A DNA stretch of 40,252 nt from Rikenellaceae bacterium (GCA_900771335.1 CAAGNP010000009.1:1-40252), one strand, 5' to 3'. Positions 24,836 through 32,174 are shown, counted from the first letter of the stretch. Numbers and translations: made by a program. The notes: generated by a model from the letters alone, not told the origin.

Positions 24836-25735
24836 ATGGATCAGCCGAAAATCGAAAGGGTTCTAAGACTCATCAAACTGATGACAGGGAACATCAATTA
24901 CACGATAGAAGAGCTTGCCGACAAGCTTGACACTTCATACCGCTCCATCTACCGCTACATCGACACATTCAAGAATGCCGGCTTCGTGGTCCACAAACTC
25001 GATGGCGGTGTCTACAAACTCGGCAAGGAGAGCCGTCACTTCAAGGATATCTCCCAACTCATCCATTTCACTGAGGAGGAGGCATACATCTTCAACCAGA
25101 TGCTTGAGGGTCTGGACGAAAACAACACCCTCAAGACCAATCTCCGCCACAAACTCTCCAGCGTCTACGACTGCACCTCTATGGCCAAAAGCACCATAAG
25201 CCAGAAAAATGCCACCAATATCAACCATCTCCGTGACGCTATCCAGGAGGGTAAACAGGTCATTCTCAAGCAGTACTCATCTTCCCACGGCTCCGACATC
25301 CGTGACCGCCACGTGGAGCCCTTTGCCTTTACCACAAACTATATCCAGGTATGGTGCTATGATCCCCAAGACAAAGCAAACAAACTTTTCAAAACCTCCC
25401 GCATCGGCTCCGTCGAGATTCTCCCCGACAGTTGGGCCCACGCTCAGGAGCACCAGCAGGGCTATGTGGACATTTTCCGCATCAACGGACAGAGCCAGTA
25501 TCCCATCACCCTCAAACTTGGAATCCTCTCCCATAACCTTCTGCTGGAAGAGTATCCCCTCTCCGAGCAATATCTCACCCGGATAGACGACACCCACTGG
25601 CTCCTTCAGACCAATGTCTGCAGCTATGTCGGCGTGGGGCGCTTCGTCATCGGCCTTGCCCACGACGTTGAAATAGTGGATTCTCCGGGTCTGAAAGAGT
25701 ATCTGCAGAGCTACGCTGCCCAATGGCTACTTTAG
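24836..25735 (+). CDS. HTH/WYL-domain transcriptional regulator (YafY-like)
   Basis: A 299-residue cytoplasmic regulator. Residues 1-60 are a winged helix (IERVLRLIKLMTG, then NYTIEELADKLDTSYRSIYR as the helix-turn-helix). Residues 140-215 form a WYL-like domain with the typical RHVEPFAFTTNYIQVWCYD strand pair, and the C-terminal WCX-type region ends at residue 299. WYL proteins sense ligands, often nucleotides or nucleic acids, and act as repressors or activators. It precedes the aldo/keto reductase by 60 bp on the same strand, but that gene has its own promoter. A palindrome overlaps its own promoter. Confidence 0.88.
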   Translation: MDQPKIERVLRLIKLMTGNINYTIEELADKLDTSYRSIYRYIDTFKNAGFVVHKLDGGVYKLGKESRHFKDISQLIHFTEEEAYIFNQMLEGLDENNTLKTNLRHKLSSVYDCTSMAKSTISQKNATNINHLRDAIQEGKQVILKQYSSSHGSDIRDRHVEPFAFTTNYIQVWCYDPQDKANKLFKTSRIGSVEILPDSWAHAQEHQQGYVDIFRINGQSQYPITLKLGILSHNLLLEEYPLSEQYLTRIDDTHWLLQTNVCSYVGVGRFVIGLAHDVEIVDSPGLKEYLQSYAAQWLL

Positions 25736-25738
25736 AGA

Positions 25739-25770
25739 TTTGGAAGTTTTTCGGCAATTGTATATTTTTG
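25739..25770 (+). promoter_or_regulatory. Bacteroidota -33/-7 promoter for the aldo/keto reductase
   Basis: TTTG (25739-25742), a 20-bp spacer and TATTTTTG (25763-25770) fit both boxes of the Bacteroidota consensus. The start codon is 25 bp downstream. Confidence 0.65.
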
Positions 25771-25795
25771 GAAAATAAATAAAACACAATTAAAT

Positions 25796-27145
25796 ATGGC
25801 ACAAGAACAAAAGATAATGTCGCGTCGCGAGGCGATCAAGCATATCGGCTTCGGCACATTGATGCTGGCTGGAGGTTTCACTTTGGCTACCGGATGCAAA
25901 GGAAAAAACGGCGACAAACCAGGCAAATATGTGATGGCAATGCGTAAAGACAATGTCACAGGGAGGGAGGTATCCCTTTTGGGTTACGGCTGCATGAGGT
26001 TCCCGACCTACGAGACAGATGAGCTTGATAACAGAGGTAGGAAGATCAAGGCTATTGATATGAAGAAGTCGCAGGAGATTATCGACTATGCAATAGCAAA
26101 CGGTATCAACCACTTCGATACAGCATGGAACTACCATAATGAGAAGTCGGCTGTAGCCATCGGCCAGATGCTGAAGAAATATCCCCGCGAGAGCTTCACC
26201 CTCGCCAACAAGATGCCCGGCTGGCTGATTACCAGCCCGGAAAAGGCACAGGAGCTCTTCGATGAACAGCTCAGAAGGTGCGATGTGGAGTATTTCGATT
26301 ACTATTTGTGCCACGCAATATCTGCAAAAGAGGGGTATGACAAACCCTATGAGGAGTTTGGCGGCTACGATGTTCTGGCCAAAGAGAAGGATAAAGGGAG
26401 GATCAAGAGGCTTGGCTTCTCGTTCCACGGTGACAAGGAGCTATTCACATATCTTCTGAACAAACGCCCTTGGGACTTCGTATTGCTGCAGATCAACTAT
26501 ATCGACTGGGTGGACCAGGAGGCTGAATTCTTCTACAATGAGCTTGTAAAGAGAGGTATCCAATGTATGGTTATGGAGCCACTTAAGGGTGGAGCACTTG
26601 CCAGCCTTACACCGGATGCAAATGAGATTCTTCTCGATTATGCACCCGACAAGTCAATAGCGTCATGGGCATTCCGCTATGTGGGTTCACTACCAAATGT
26701 CCTCACCATCCTCAGTGGTATGACAAAAATGGAGCACCTGAAGGACAATCTGGCCACATTTACCGATTTCAAACCCCTTACAGAGGAGGAGAGGGGAGTG
26801 CTTGACAGAGCTATTGCTGAGTACAGGAGATACAAACAAATTGGCTGCACTGCGTGCAAATATTGCATGCCATGCAAGTTCGGAGTCGATATCCCTGCAG
26901 TATTCGAAGCATACAACAAATGTGTGAAAGAGAGCAAGATCCCTGATATGGAGGGACCACGTGACGACAAGTTCAACAAGAAGAAACGTGCATTCCTCGC
27001 CACATATTACAACACAGTTCCAGAAGGTGCAAGGGCTGACAGATGTACTGCCTGCGGCGCCTGCAAGACCCATTGTCCTCAGAAACTGGAGGTTCCTGAA
27101 CTAATCTCCAGGATAAAGAACATGGTTAAAGAACTCGAAAAATAG
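25796..27145 (+). CDS. Exported aldo/keto reductase with C-terminal 2[4Fe-4S] ferredoxin domain
   Basis: A 449-residue oxidoreductase. The N-terminus has SRREAIKHIG, then a hydrophobic stretch ending LATGC, which looks like a Tat signal with a weak lipobox, so the protein is probably exported folded and perhaps lipidated. The barrel (about 45-330) keeps the reductase tetrad residues in FDTAWNYHNEKS, LANKM and YYLCHA. The C-terminal domain has two cysteine clusters: CTACKYCMPC and CTACGACKTHC. This build is common in gut Bacteroidota and Clostridia; physiological substrates are not established. A 59-residue winged-helix gene follows after 32 bp. Confidence 0.9.
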   Translation: MAQEQKIMSRREAIKHIGFGTLMLAGGFTLATGCKGKNGDKPGKYVMAMRKDNVTGREVSLLGYGCMRFPTYETDELDNRGRKIKAIDMKKSQEIIDYAIANGINHFDTAWNYHNEKSAVAIGQMLKKYPRESFTLANKMPGWLITSPEKAQELFDEQLRRCDVEYFDYYLCHAISAKEGYDKPYEEFGGYDVLAKEKDKGRIKRLGFSFHGDKELFTYLLNKRPWDFVLLQINYIDWVDQEAEFFYNELVKRGIQCMVMEPLKGGALASLTPDANEILLDYAPDKSIASWAFRYVGSLPNVLTILSGMTKMEHLKDNLATFTDFKPLTEEERGVLDRAIAEYRRYKQIGCTACKYCMPCKFGVDIPAVFEAYNKCVKESKIPDMEGPRDDKFNKKKRAFLATYYNTVPEGARADRCTACGACKTHCPQKLEVPELISRIKNMVKELEK

Positions 27146-27177
27146 AGATATCAGTAAACATTTTAAACAGAAAGAAT

Positions 27178-27357
27178 ATGGAAAATAAAGAGAAAGTATT
27201 GGCAGCAATGAAACAGGCTGGTGAGCCCCTTAATGCAGGTAAAATAGCAGAGTTGAGCGGTCTTGACCGTAAAGATGTGGATAAAGCCATGAAGGTGCTC
27301 AAAGAGGAAGGGGCCATCGTGTCTCCTGTCCGCTGCAAATGGGAGCCTGCAAAGTAA
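27178..27357 (+). CDS. Small winged-helix DNA-binding-like protein (59 residues)
   Basis: The protein starts MENKEKVLAAMKQAGEPLNA and contains GKIAELSGLDRKDVDKAMKV, a clear helix-turn-helix, then a wing-like strand pair near EGAIVSPVRCKWEP. It looks like a single compact winged helix, similar to ArsR/MarR-type or transcription-factor-like mini domains found in Bacteroidota. It lies 32 bp after the aldo/keto reductase and is followed directly by a strong terminator, so the two are probably one transcript. A broken paralogue survives at 34372-34430. Role unknown; DNA binding is inferred from the fold. Confidence 0.75.
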   Translation: MENKEKVLAAMKQAGEPLNAGKIAELSGLDRKDVDKAMKVLKEEGAIVSPVRCKWEPAK

Positions 27358-27383
27358 TCCATTAGCAATATCAGACAATAGGT

Positions 27384-27432
27384 GAGGCTGCCCTCAAAAG
27401 TCAGATTGGCTTTGAGGGGAGCCTCTTTTTTT
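27384..27432 (+). terminator. Rho-independent terminator
   Basis: A long stem (GAGGCT and CCCTCAAA pairing with TTTGAGGGG and AGCCTC) is followed by seven T. It sits 26 bp after the winged-helix gene and ends that transcript. Confidence 0.88.
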
Positions 27433-27495
27433 GCACTTCGGCAAATCTGACCAATTTGTCGGAAGAAGTGAAAAATCTGTTCCAATCTCTTGCCA

Positions 27496-27503
27496 TACTT
27501 TTG
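27496..27503 (+). promoter_or_regulatory. -7 promoter box for the beta-barrel gene set
   Basis: TACTTTTG followed by CAG lies 25 bp before the ATG at 27529. No -33 TTTG is seen at the expected distance. Confidence 0.5.
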
Positions 27504-27528
27504 CAGCCGAAAATTAATGTAGAAAAAG

Positions 27529-28152
27529 ATGAAAAGAATTTGGACAATTATATGCGCTATCGCATTTTCAAGCGCAGCGCTTTCGGCGCAGAACACAACA
27601 GATACTATCAAGGTAAACAGAAATGGTGCAGACACTTTGGTTATTATCATCAAAGATAAACAGGGAGTTGACCGTCAAGTCAGAAAGGAGCAGAGGCTCG
27701 CAGAAAAGGCTCAAAGGCCAGCCTATATGGTGAATACAGGATACGACAGAGGCTATCGTGCAGACATCGAGCTCTCTTGGGCAAACAAATCAATATGGGG
27801 AATCACCTCGTCACACGGAGTCAGCTTTGGAAATGGTCTTTACGTCGGTGGTGGTGCCGGATTCGGTGCAGAACTATCCGACAATCAGAATGCTTCATAC
27901 TTCGCCCCTGCATTTGCAGACATCAAATATTCATTTGCCAGGACACTTGCGAGCCCATTCGTAAGTATGAAGGGTGGAGTGATAGCAGACATCACCAATA
28001 AAGGAGTCAGAACATTTGCCAACCCGGCAGTAGGTCTTGACATCGCCAGATTCTCATTGGAAGTGGGATATGAGTATCAGCTTGGATGCTGGGGTTATCT
28101 GGATGGAGAGCACATCCATAACGTAAAATTGGGAGTAGCATATACATTTTAA
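27529..28152 (+). CDS. Small outer-membrane beta-barrel protein
   Basis: A 207-residue protein with a signal peptide (1-20, ending SALSAQ). A short charged region follows (DKQGVDRQVRKEQRLAEKAQ, near 42-61). From about residue 65, alternating amphipathic strands separated by glycine turns end in YTF, the C-terminal aromatic signature of outer-membrane barrels. It fits an eight-strand porin-like or OmpW/OmpA-barrel size. Function unknown. It is the first of three tightly spaced genes; the next starts 11 bp after its stop. Confidence 0.75.
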   Translation: MKRIWTIICAIAFSSAALSAQNTTDTIKVNRNGADTLVIIIKDKQGVDRQVRKEQRLAEKAQRPAYMVNTGYDRGYRADIELSWANKSIWGITSSHGVSFGNGLYVGGGAGFGAELSDNQNASYFAPAFADIKYSFARTLASPFVSMKGGVIADITNKGVRTFANPAVGLDIARFSLEVGYEYQLGCWGYLDGEHIHNVKLGVAYTF

Positions 28153-28163
28153 AAACAATAATT

Positions 28164-28355
28164 ATGACAACACTTAGACCTAAAAAGACAAAAATCGAGG
28201 ACACCGTGGTAGGTGCGTATCAGAAAGTAGAAGACACAGTAGTAGGAACTTATCAGAAAATAGAGGATGCTGTCGTAGGGACATACCAGAAAATCGAGGA
28301 CAAGTTCGTGGAGAAATTCCTTGAAAATGATGAAGACAAAGACAGTAATATTTAA
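28164..28355 (+). CDS. Hendecad-repeat amphipathic microprotein
   Basis: A 63-residue protein made almost wholly of an 11-residue repeat: IEDTVVGAYQK, VEDTVVGTYQK, IEDAVVGTYQK, then a diverged IEDKFVEKFLE. An 11-residue period suits a long amphipathic or right-handed coiled helix. There is no signal peptide or membrane span, so it is likely cytoplasmic, or bound to a membrane face. Similar small repeat proteins occur in gut Bacteroidota and Clostridia without a known role. The ATG follows the barrel gene by 11 bp; its 3' end overlaps the next gene by 29 bp, pointing to coupled translation. Confidence 0.72.
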   Translation: MTTLRPKKTKIEDTVVGAYQKVEDTVVGTYQKIEDAVVGTYQKIEDKFVEKFLENDEDKDSNI

Positions 28356-28737
28356 AGAACCCCTTCATCATGTATGCTTGATGTATGGATTGAAGCAGAC
28401 TTATGAAAAGATGCCCTTCCTTAACAAAAGGGTGCGTGAGATCAAAGGTGAGCTGGTAGCAACCGATAACATCGTGCCACCGCCACCAATGATCAACAAC
28501 CCCGTCAGGAAAGCAAGCAACAGAGTGACTAGAAATATGATAGGGGTCTCATATTGGAAGGAGAAACTTTCTATTGAGTACAGGGAAGATATGTGCACTC
28601 CGGAGGATATCTCTGCTTTTGTCAATAGCCTCATTGAAGATTATATCCATTTCAGGCATCTATTTATGAAGACTGTAGTCAAAGATGGCACTCTCTATGA
28701 AGAGTCAACGGGCCATCAGATAGCTGAGATTATTTAA
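28327..28737 (+). CDS. Unknown protein, 136 residues
   Basis: I do not recognise this family. The chosen ATG (28327; 28330 is an alternative) overlaps the end of the hendecad gene in another frame. The protein is basic in its first half, has a proline run (VPPPPMINNP) near residue 52, and an alpha-helical, acidic second half (MCTPEDISAFVNSLIEDYIH). No signal peptide or membrane helix is seen. The overlap and the shared strand suggest co-expression with the barrel and microprotein genes. A hairpin begins 3 bp after its stop. Confidence 0.6.
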   Translation: MMKTKTVIFKEPLHHVCLMYGLKQTYEKMPFLNKRVREIKGELVATDNIVPPPPMINNPVRKASNRVTRNMIGVSYWKEKLSIEYREDMCTPEDISAFVNSLIEDYIHFRHLFMKTVVKDGTLYEESTGHQIAEII

Positions 28738-28740
28738 ACT

Positions 28741-28772
28741 TACCGTCAGTCTTTGGATAAGGACTGGCGGTA
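28741..28772. terminator. Possible bidirectional terminator hairpin
   Basis: TACCGTCAGTC and GACTGGCGGTA form an 11-bp stem with one G-U pair and a 10-nt loop. On the plus strand TATGCTTTT follows, but the T-run is short. The hairpin lies between convergent genes and includes the last codons of the AraC gene. Confidence 0.4.
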
Positions 28773-29561
28773 TGCTTTTGGAGAGACCCCTTCGACCCTC
28801 TTGAAGTATTTTCCAAATACAGACTGCGAAGGGAAATCCAGTTCGTCACTTATCTCCTGGATGGTCATCGAAGTGGATGAGAGGCAGCTTTTGGCATACA
28901 GGACCACATATCTCTCTATCCAGTCAAGAGCGGTCATGCCGGTCTCCTGTTTGAGCATAGTAGAAAGGTACTTGCTGGTCACACAAAGTTTGTCGGCGTA
29001 GAATCCGATGTCACGCTGAGTTTTGAAATTCTCTGCCACCAGTGACATAAATTTTTCACATTTTTCCTGTTGGATGGTCATAGCTGCTGGCTGGCTTTGC
29101 AGGCCATGCATATAATACCCAAGACCATAATAATAGGCTGAAAAGAGGTGTCTGATGATCTCCTCCCTATAAGGATTGTCTGGCTGCTTCATCAGACTTG
29201 AGACCTGCCTGTAAACAGATGTAAGGACATCTATGACCTCCACTGAGACGCTATAGAATTGGGTATCTTTGATAAATAGTCTCTCCTGCAGACTGACAGG
29301 GAGATTCAGCGAATCGGTGAAATCCTGATTCATAACCATACCGAAACCGACAAACTCATCATCAACCTCAATCGACTCCACCACCTGTCCGGGGAGGAAC
29401 AGGGCCACAGCAGGGGCCTTCAGGGACCACATACGAAAATCTACCAGACAGGAAAACTGTCCGGAGGTGATCACAACCTGAGTCACCTTCTTTATTTTAT
29501 GAGGAAAGCGAAGCCCCTTCAGCAGACTCTCACTATCCAGCAGTTCGATATCTTCCAGCAT
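28746..29561 (-). CDS. AraC-family transcriptional regulator
   Basis: A 271-residue regulator. The C-terminal 100 residues hold the two helix-turn-helix units: DIGFYADKLCVTSKYLSTML and MTIQEISDELDFPSQSVFGK, followed by the signature FKRVEGVSPKAYR. The N-terminal part resembles the cupin-type sensor of AraC proteins. The ATG at 29561 is preferred over a GTG at 29579 because the latter falls in the -7 box. Regulators of this type in Bacteroidota often control a neighbouring gene; the divergent DUF1648/ADH set 247 bp away is the obvious candidate target. Confidence 0.9.
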   Translation of the reverse strand: MLEDIELLDSESLLKGLRFPHKIKKVTQVVITSGQFSCLVDFRMWSLKAPAVALFLPGQVVESIEVDDEFVGFGMVMNQDFTDSLNLPVSLQERLFIKDTQFYSVSVEVIDVLTSVYRQVSSLMKQPDNPYREEIIRHLFSAYYYGLGYYMHGLQSQPAAMTIQQEKCEKFMSLVAENFKTQRDIGFYADKLCVTSKYLSTMLKQETGMTALDWIERYVVLYAKSCLSSTSMTIQEISDELDFPSQSVFGKYFKRVEGVSPKAYRQSLSKD

Positions 29562-29578
29562 AGTATCGGATTTCTGCA

Positions 29579-29609
29579 CAAATTTACCAAATCGGAAGAA
29601 TTGGACAAA
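29579..29609 (-). promoter_or_regulatory. Bacteroidota -33/-7 promoter for the AraC gene
   Basis: On the reverse strand, TTTG (29606-29609), a 19-bp spacer and TAAATTTG (29579-29586) give a full consensus match. It settles the start codon at 29561. Confidence 0.7.
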
Positions 29610-29754
29610 TATTCCCGAAATTTATAGGAATTTTGGAAGAATCTTGAAGAAAAATTGACCAAACGAGCAGCAATGCTTTCACCCTGCCAGAAATAATAAC
29701 CAGCTGCTGCAGAGCAAAAGTGGCCGTTTCTCCCACTCCCACCGGAACAGGATA

Positions 29755-29785
29755 TTTTTCCTTAACTGAAAATAAAGTACTTTTG
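29755..29785 (+). promoter_or_regulatory. Promoter for the DUF1648/ADH/Cys-rich set
   Basis: TTTT (29755-29758), a 19-bp spacer and TACTTTTG (29778-29785) precede the ATG at 29808 by 22 bp. The 29610-29754 stretch before it shows nothing else recognisable. Confidence 0.55.
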
Positions 29786-29807
29786 TTATTATTTTAAAAT
29801 TAAGGAT

Positions 29808-30206
29808 ATGAGTAAAAAAATGTGGTTTATCCCGATTCTGATTGTAGCTTTAAATGCTTTGGCTATAATTGTCCGATGGGGCTCCTTGTCTGAGCTGCTA
29901 CCCGCACACTTTGACCTTGAAGGAAATGCCGGTGGGACAATGCCTCGAAGCATGCTCCTTGTAAATATTGCTATCGGGGCAGTCGTTTGCCTTATCGCTT
30001 ATATCATAGGCTGTCTGAAACAAAACATCCAGAAGGGGATGGTCATCCTGTCGTCCGGCATATCCCTTGTCCTTTTCTGTTCTACTATGGTAACACTTAC
30101 CTCGGGAACGATGCCTCTTTTCATGCTTGCAGAACCGGTAATCCTGCTTGCTGCTATTATCGGCTTTGTTGTTTCGGCTGTTAAGTCACGCAAAAGAAAT
30201 GGGTAG
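29808..30206 (+). CDS. DUF1648-like small membrane protein
   Basis: A 132-residue protein with four hydrophobic helices (about 5-23, 49-70, 76-96 and 102-122). The loop after helix 1, LPAHFDLEGNAGGTMPRS, matches the LPxHF(D/N)xxGxxD pattern of DUF1648, a domain also found at the start of SdpI-type immunity proteins. Only this domain is present. Function unknown. The ADH gene begins 12 bp after its stop, so the two are likely co-transcribed. Confidence 0.65.
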   Translation: MSKKMWFIPILIVALNALAIIVRWGSLSELLPAHFDLEGNAGGTMPRSMLLVNIAIGAVVCLIAYIIGCLKQNIQKGMVILSSGISLVLFCSTMVTLTSGTMPLFMLAEPVILLAAIIGFVVSAVKSRKRNG

Positions 30207-30218
30207 TTTATTGACAAT

Positions 30219-31250
30219 ATGCTAGCATACACATACATAGAAAAAGGGAAGTTCGCTCTGGTTCAGAAGCCGAAGCCAGAACTGGTCGAAGCTACGGATG
30301 CCATTGTCCGTGTGACGATGAGCAGCATCTGCACCAGCGACCTCCATATCAAGCACGGGAGCGTCCCTCGTGCCGTCCCCGGGATCACCGTGGGCCACGA
30401 AATGGTGGGGGTAGTCGAAGAGGTGGGTCCCGATGTCACTTGCGTAAAGCCGGGGGACAGGGTCACAGTCAATGTGGAGACCTTCTGCGGAGAGTGCTTC
30501 TTCTGCCGGAAGGGATATGTGAACAATTGCACCGATCCCAATGGGGGCTGGGCACTGGGATGCCGCATCGATGGGGGACAAACCGAATATGTGCGTGTTC
30601 CCCTTGCCAATCAGGGACTTAACCGCATTCCCGATAGCGTATCCGATGAGCAGGCATTGCTCGTAGGAGATGTCCTGGCGACAGGCTTTTGGGCTGCCCG
30701 CATCTCCGAGATTTCCCAGGAGGATACCGTGCTGATAATAGGGGCGGGGCCAACAGGGATTTGTACATTGCTCTGCGTGATTCTCAAGGGGCCGAAAAGG
30801 ATTATTGTGTGTGAGAAGTCCGAAGAGAGGCGTCGTTTTATCCAGGAGCATTACCCAGAAGTTTTGCTCACCACCCCAGAGGAGTGCAAGGAATTTGTCC
30901 TAAGGCATAGCGACCATGGAGGTGCCGACCGAGTCCTCGAAGTGGCCGGTACCGATGACACCTTCCGCCTCGCGTGGGAATGCGCCCGCCCGAATGCCGT
31001 AGTGACAGTGGTTGCCCTATATGACAGGCCACAAATTCTCCCCCTACCAGAAATGTATGGCAAGAACCTCACCTTCAAGACCGGAGGGGTGGATGGCTGC
31101 GACTGCGAAAAGGTGCTTCGTCTAATAGAGGAGGGGAGGATCGACACCACACCGCTCATCACACACCGTTTCCCATTGGGTGAAATAGAGGAAGCCTACC
31201 GCATCTTTGAGAATAAACTGGATGGTGTGATAAAAGTGGCAATCATTTAA
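30219..31250 (+). CDS. Zinc-dependent medium-chain alcohol dehydrogenase
   Basis: A 343-residue cytoplasmic dehydrogenase. The catalytic zinc site is CTSDLH (Cys38 region) and GHEMVGVVEEVG; the structural zinc site is the four-cysteine loop CGECFFC plus the later Cys in KGYVNNC. The NAD(P)-binding Rossmann motif is GAGPTG near residues 174-179. Related enzymes oxidise secondary alcohols or threonine-like substrates; the specific one is not clear. It lies between a DUF1648 membrane gene and a small Cys-rich gene, each about 12 bp away. Confidence 0.92.
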   Translation: MLAYTYIEKGKFALVQKPKPELVEATDAIVRVTMSSICTSDLHIKHGSVPRAVPGITVGHEMVGVVEEVGPDVTCVKPGDRVTVNVETFCGECFFCRKGYVNNCTDPNGGWALGCRIDGGQTEYVRVPLANQGLNRIPDSVSDEQALLVGDVLATGFWAARISEISQEDTVLIIGAGPTGICTLLCVILKGPKRIIVCEKSEERRRFIQEHYPEVLLTTPEECKEFVLRHSDHGGADRVLEVAGTDDTFRLAWECARPNAVVTVVALYDRPQILPLPEMYGKNLTFKTGGVDGCDCEKVLRLIEEGRIDTTPLITHRFPLGEIEEAYRIFENKLDGVIKVAII

Positions 31251-31262
31251 CCAGACGACAAT

Positions 31263-31475
31263 ATGCAACCACCCAAAATAGACAACTCCACCAGGGAAGA
31301 GAGACTGGCCTTTGTCCAGGATGCATGGAAATGCCTTCACGACTGTGAAGCGTGTGGCAAATGCCATTTTCTGAAAGGGAGGGATGCCGAAGTGCTCTAT
31401 GCCGACTACATCGAAGGCACTCGCAGCTATATCGACATCACATTAGAGATCCGAGACCGCTCCATCCAAAAGTAA
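31263..31475 (+). CDS. Small Cys-rich protein following the alcohol dehydrogenase
   Basis: A 70-residue cytoplasmic protein. The cluster CLHDCEACGKC (C-x3-C-x2-C-x2-C) could bind one zinc ion or an iron-sulfur cluster. It is followed by the conserved-looking KGRDAEVLYADYIEGTRSYIDIT. I know of similar short proteins next to dehydrogenases in Bacteroidota, but no function is established. The gene starts 12 bp after the ADH stop. Its own stop lies 2 bp before the first hairpin of a 51-bp repeat array. Confidence 0.72.
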   Translation: MQPPKIDNSTREERLAFVQDAWKCLHDCEACGKCHFLKGRDAEVLYADYIEGTRSYIDITLEIRDRSIQK

Positions 31476-31477
31476 AC

Positions 31478-31658
31478 GGGCACGAAAACGGCCAAATCTG
31501 TGCCCAAACTGCCCGCCAAACGGTAATCGGGCACGAAATCGTATGTTTCCATGCCCAAAGTGTCAGAAAAAGTGAGAACGGGCACGAAAAGCGGTCACTT
31601 CATGCCCAAAATGCCCGCCAAACGGTAATCGGGCATGAAATCGTGGGTTTCCATGCCC
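31478..31658. repeat. 51-bp periodic hairpin array, four units
   Basis: Units of 28 bp start at 31478, 31529, 31580 and 31631, exactly 51 bp apart. Units 1 and 3 share nearly the same linker and units 2 and 4 nearly the same hairpin, so the array grew by doubling a 102-bp pair. The 21-bp start of unit 2 equals that of unit 1 in the 7859 array. Several right arms are ATGCCC rather than GTGCCC, keeping pairing partly by wobble or compensation (GGGCAT in unit 4). Confidence 0.9.
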
Positions 31659-31685
31659 AAAATGTCAACCGAAAGTGAATCTGAA

Positions 31686-31874
31686 GGTGATGCGGAGGAT
31701 CAGGTTCTGAAGGCCTAAGCACTTTCGATACCGGCTCTCGCCGGACCAGCGCTCTCGGCCTTGCCGTATTTGCTGCGCAAATACACGGCCTCCGCGGGGC
31801 GTCTGATGACGCCTTGTTACCCTTCGGTGGGAGTGAGCGTAGCGAACGCCTGAAGAATCTGACCTCCGATCACC
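31686..31874 (+). repeat. MITE-like modular hairpin element, copy B
   Basis: A 189-bp element. The left end GGTGATGCGGAGGATCAGGT and the right end, whose complement starts GGTGATCGGAGGTCAGATTC, form imperfect terminal inverted repeats of about 27 bp. Internal hairpins include CGGC/GCCG, GTATTTGC/GCAAATAC, GGCGTC/GACGCC and GCGT/ACGC arms. It is the reverse complement counterpart of copy A. A 43-bp left flank (31673-31715) and a 59-bp right segment (31826-31884, one mismatch) recur exactly in copy C. Confidence 0.82.
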
Positions 31875-31891
31875 GCCAAAAACACCTTCCC

Positions 31892-32010
31892 GGCCAGGTC
31901 TGCAAAAAAGTGTCAGACCTGGCCGAAGCCCCAAAAGGTAACACTCTGAATGACTGACTATTATCCCGAAAGCTGCAGGCCAGATCTAACAAAAAAGTGC
32001 AGACATGGCC
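31892..32010. repeat. 33-bp GGCCAGGTC hairpin pair, 86-bp spacing (locus 2)
   Basis: Palindromes at 31892-31924 and 31978-32010 start exactly 86 bp apart, as at 23165/23251. The first has a perfect 11-bp stem, GGCCAGGTCTG with CAGACCTGGCC; the second is imperfect. The loop holds AAAAAAGTG. The pair lies between modular elements B and C. Confidence 0.85.
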
Positions 32011-32028
32011 GAAAAAAGTGAATCTGAA

Positions 32029-32151
32029 GGTGATGCGGAGGATCAGGTTCTGAAGGCCCAAGCACCCGCGCTTGATAGCGGGGGGACCGCCGCGAAAGCG
32101 GTGGTGGGAGTGAGCGTAGCGAACGCCTGAAGAACCTGACCTCCGATCACC
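32029..32151 (+). repeat. MITE-like modular hairpin element, copy C
   Basis: A 123-bp element with the same ends as copy B but a different interior: CCCGC/GCGGG and ACCGC/GCGGT hairpins (the latter with a GAAA tetraloop) replace the GTATTTGC and GGCGTC hairpins. The end ACCTCCGATCACC is 23 bp from the stop of the neighbouring membrane protein gene. Confidence 0.82.
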
Positions 32152-32174
32152 GCCAAAAACAACTCTCTGAACGA

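Noticed and set aside
31352..31678. 108-residue ORF overlapping the Cys-rich gene and array
   Set aside because: It is out of frame with the conserved Cys-rich gene and otherwise consists of the 51-bp repeat.
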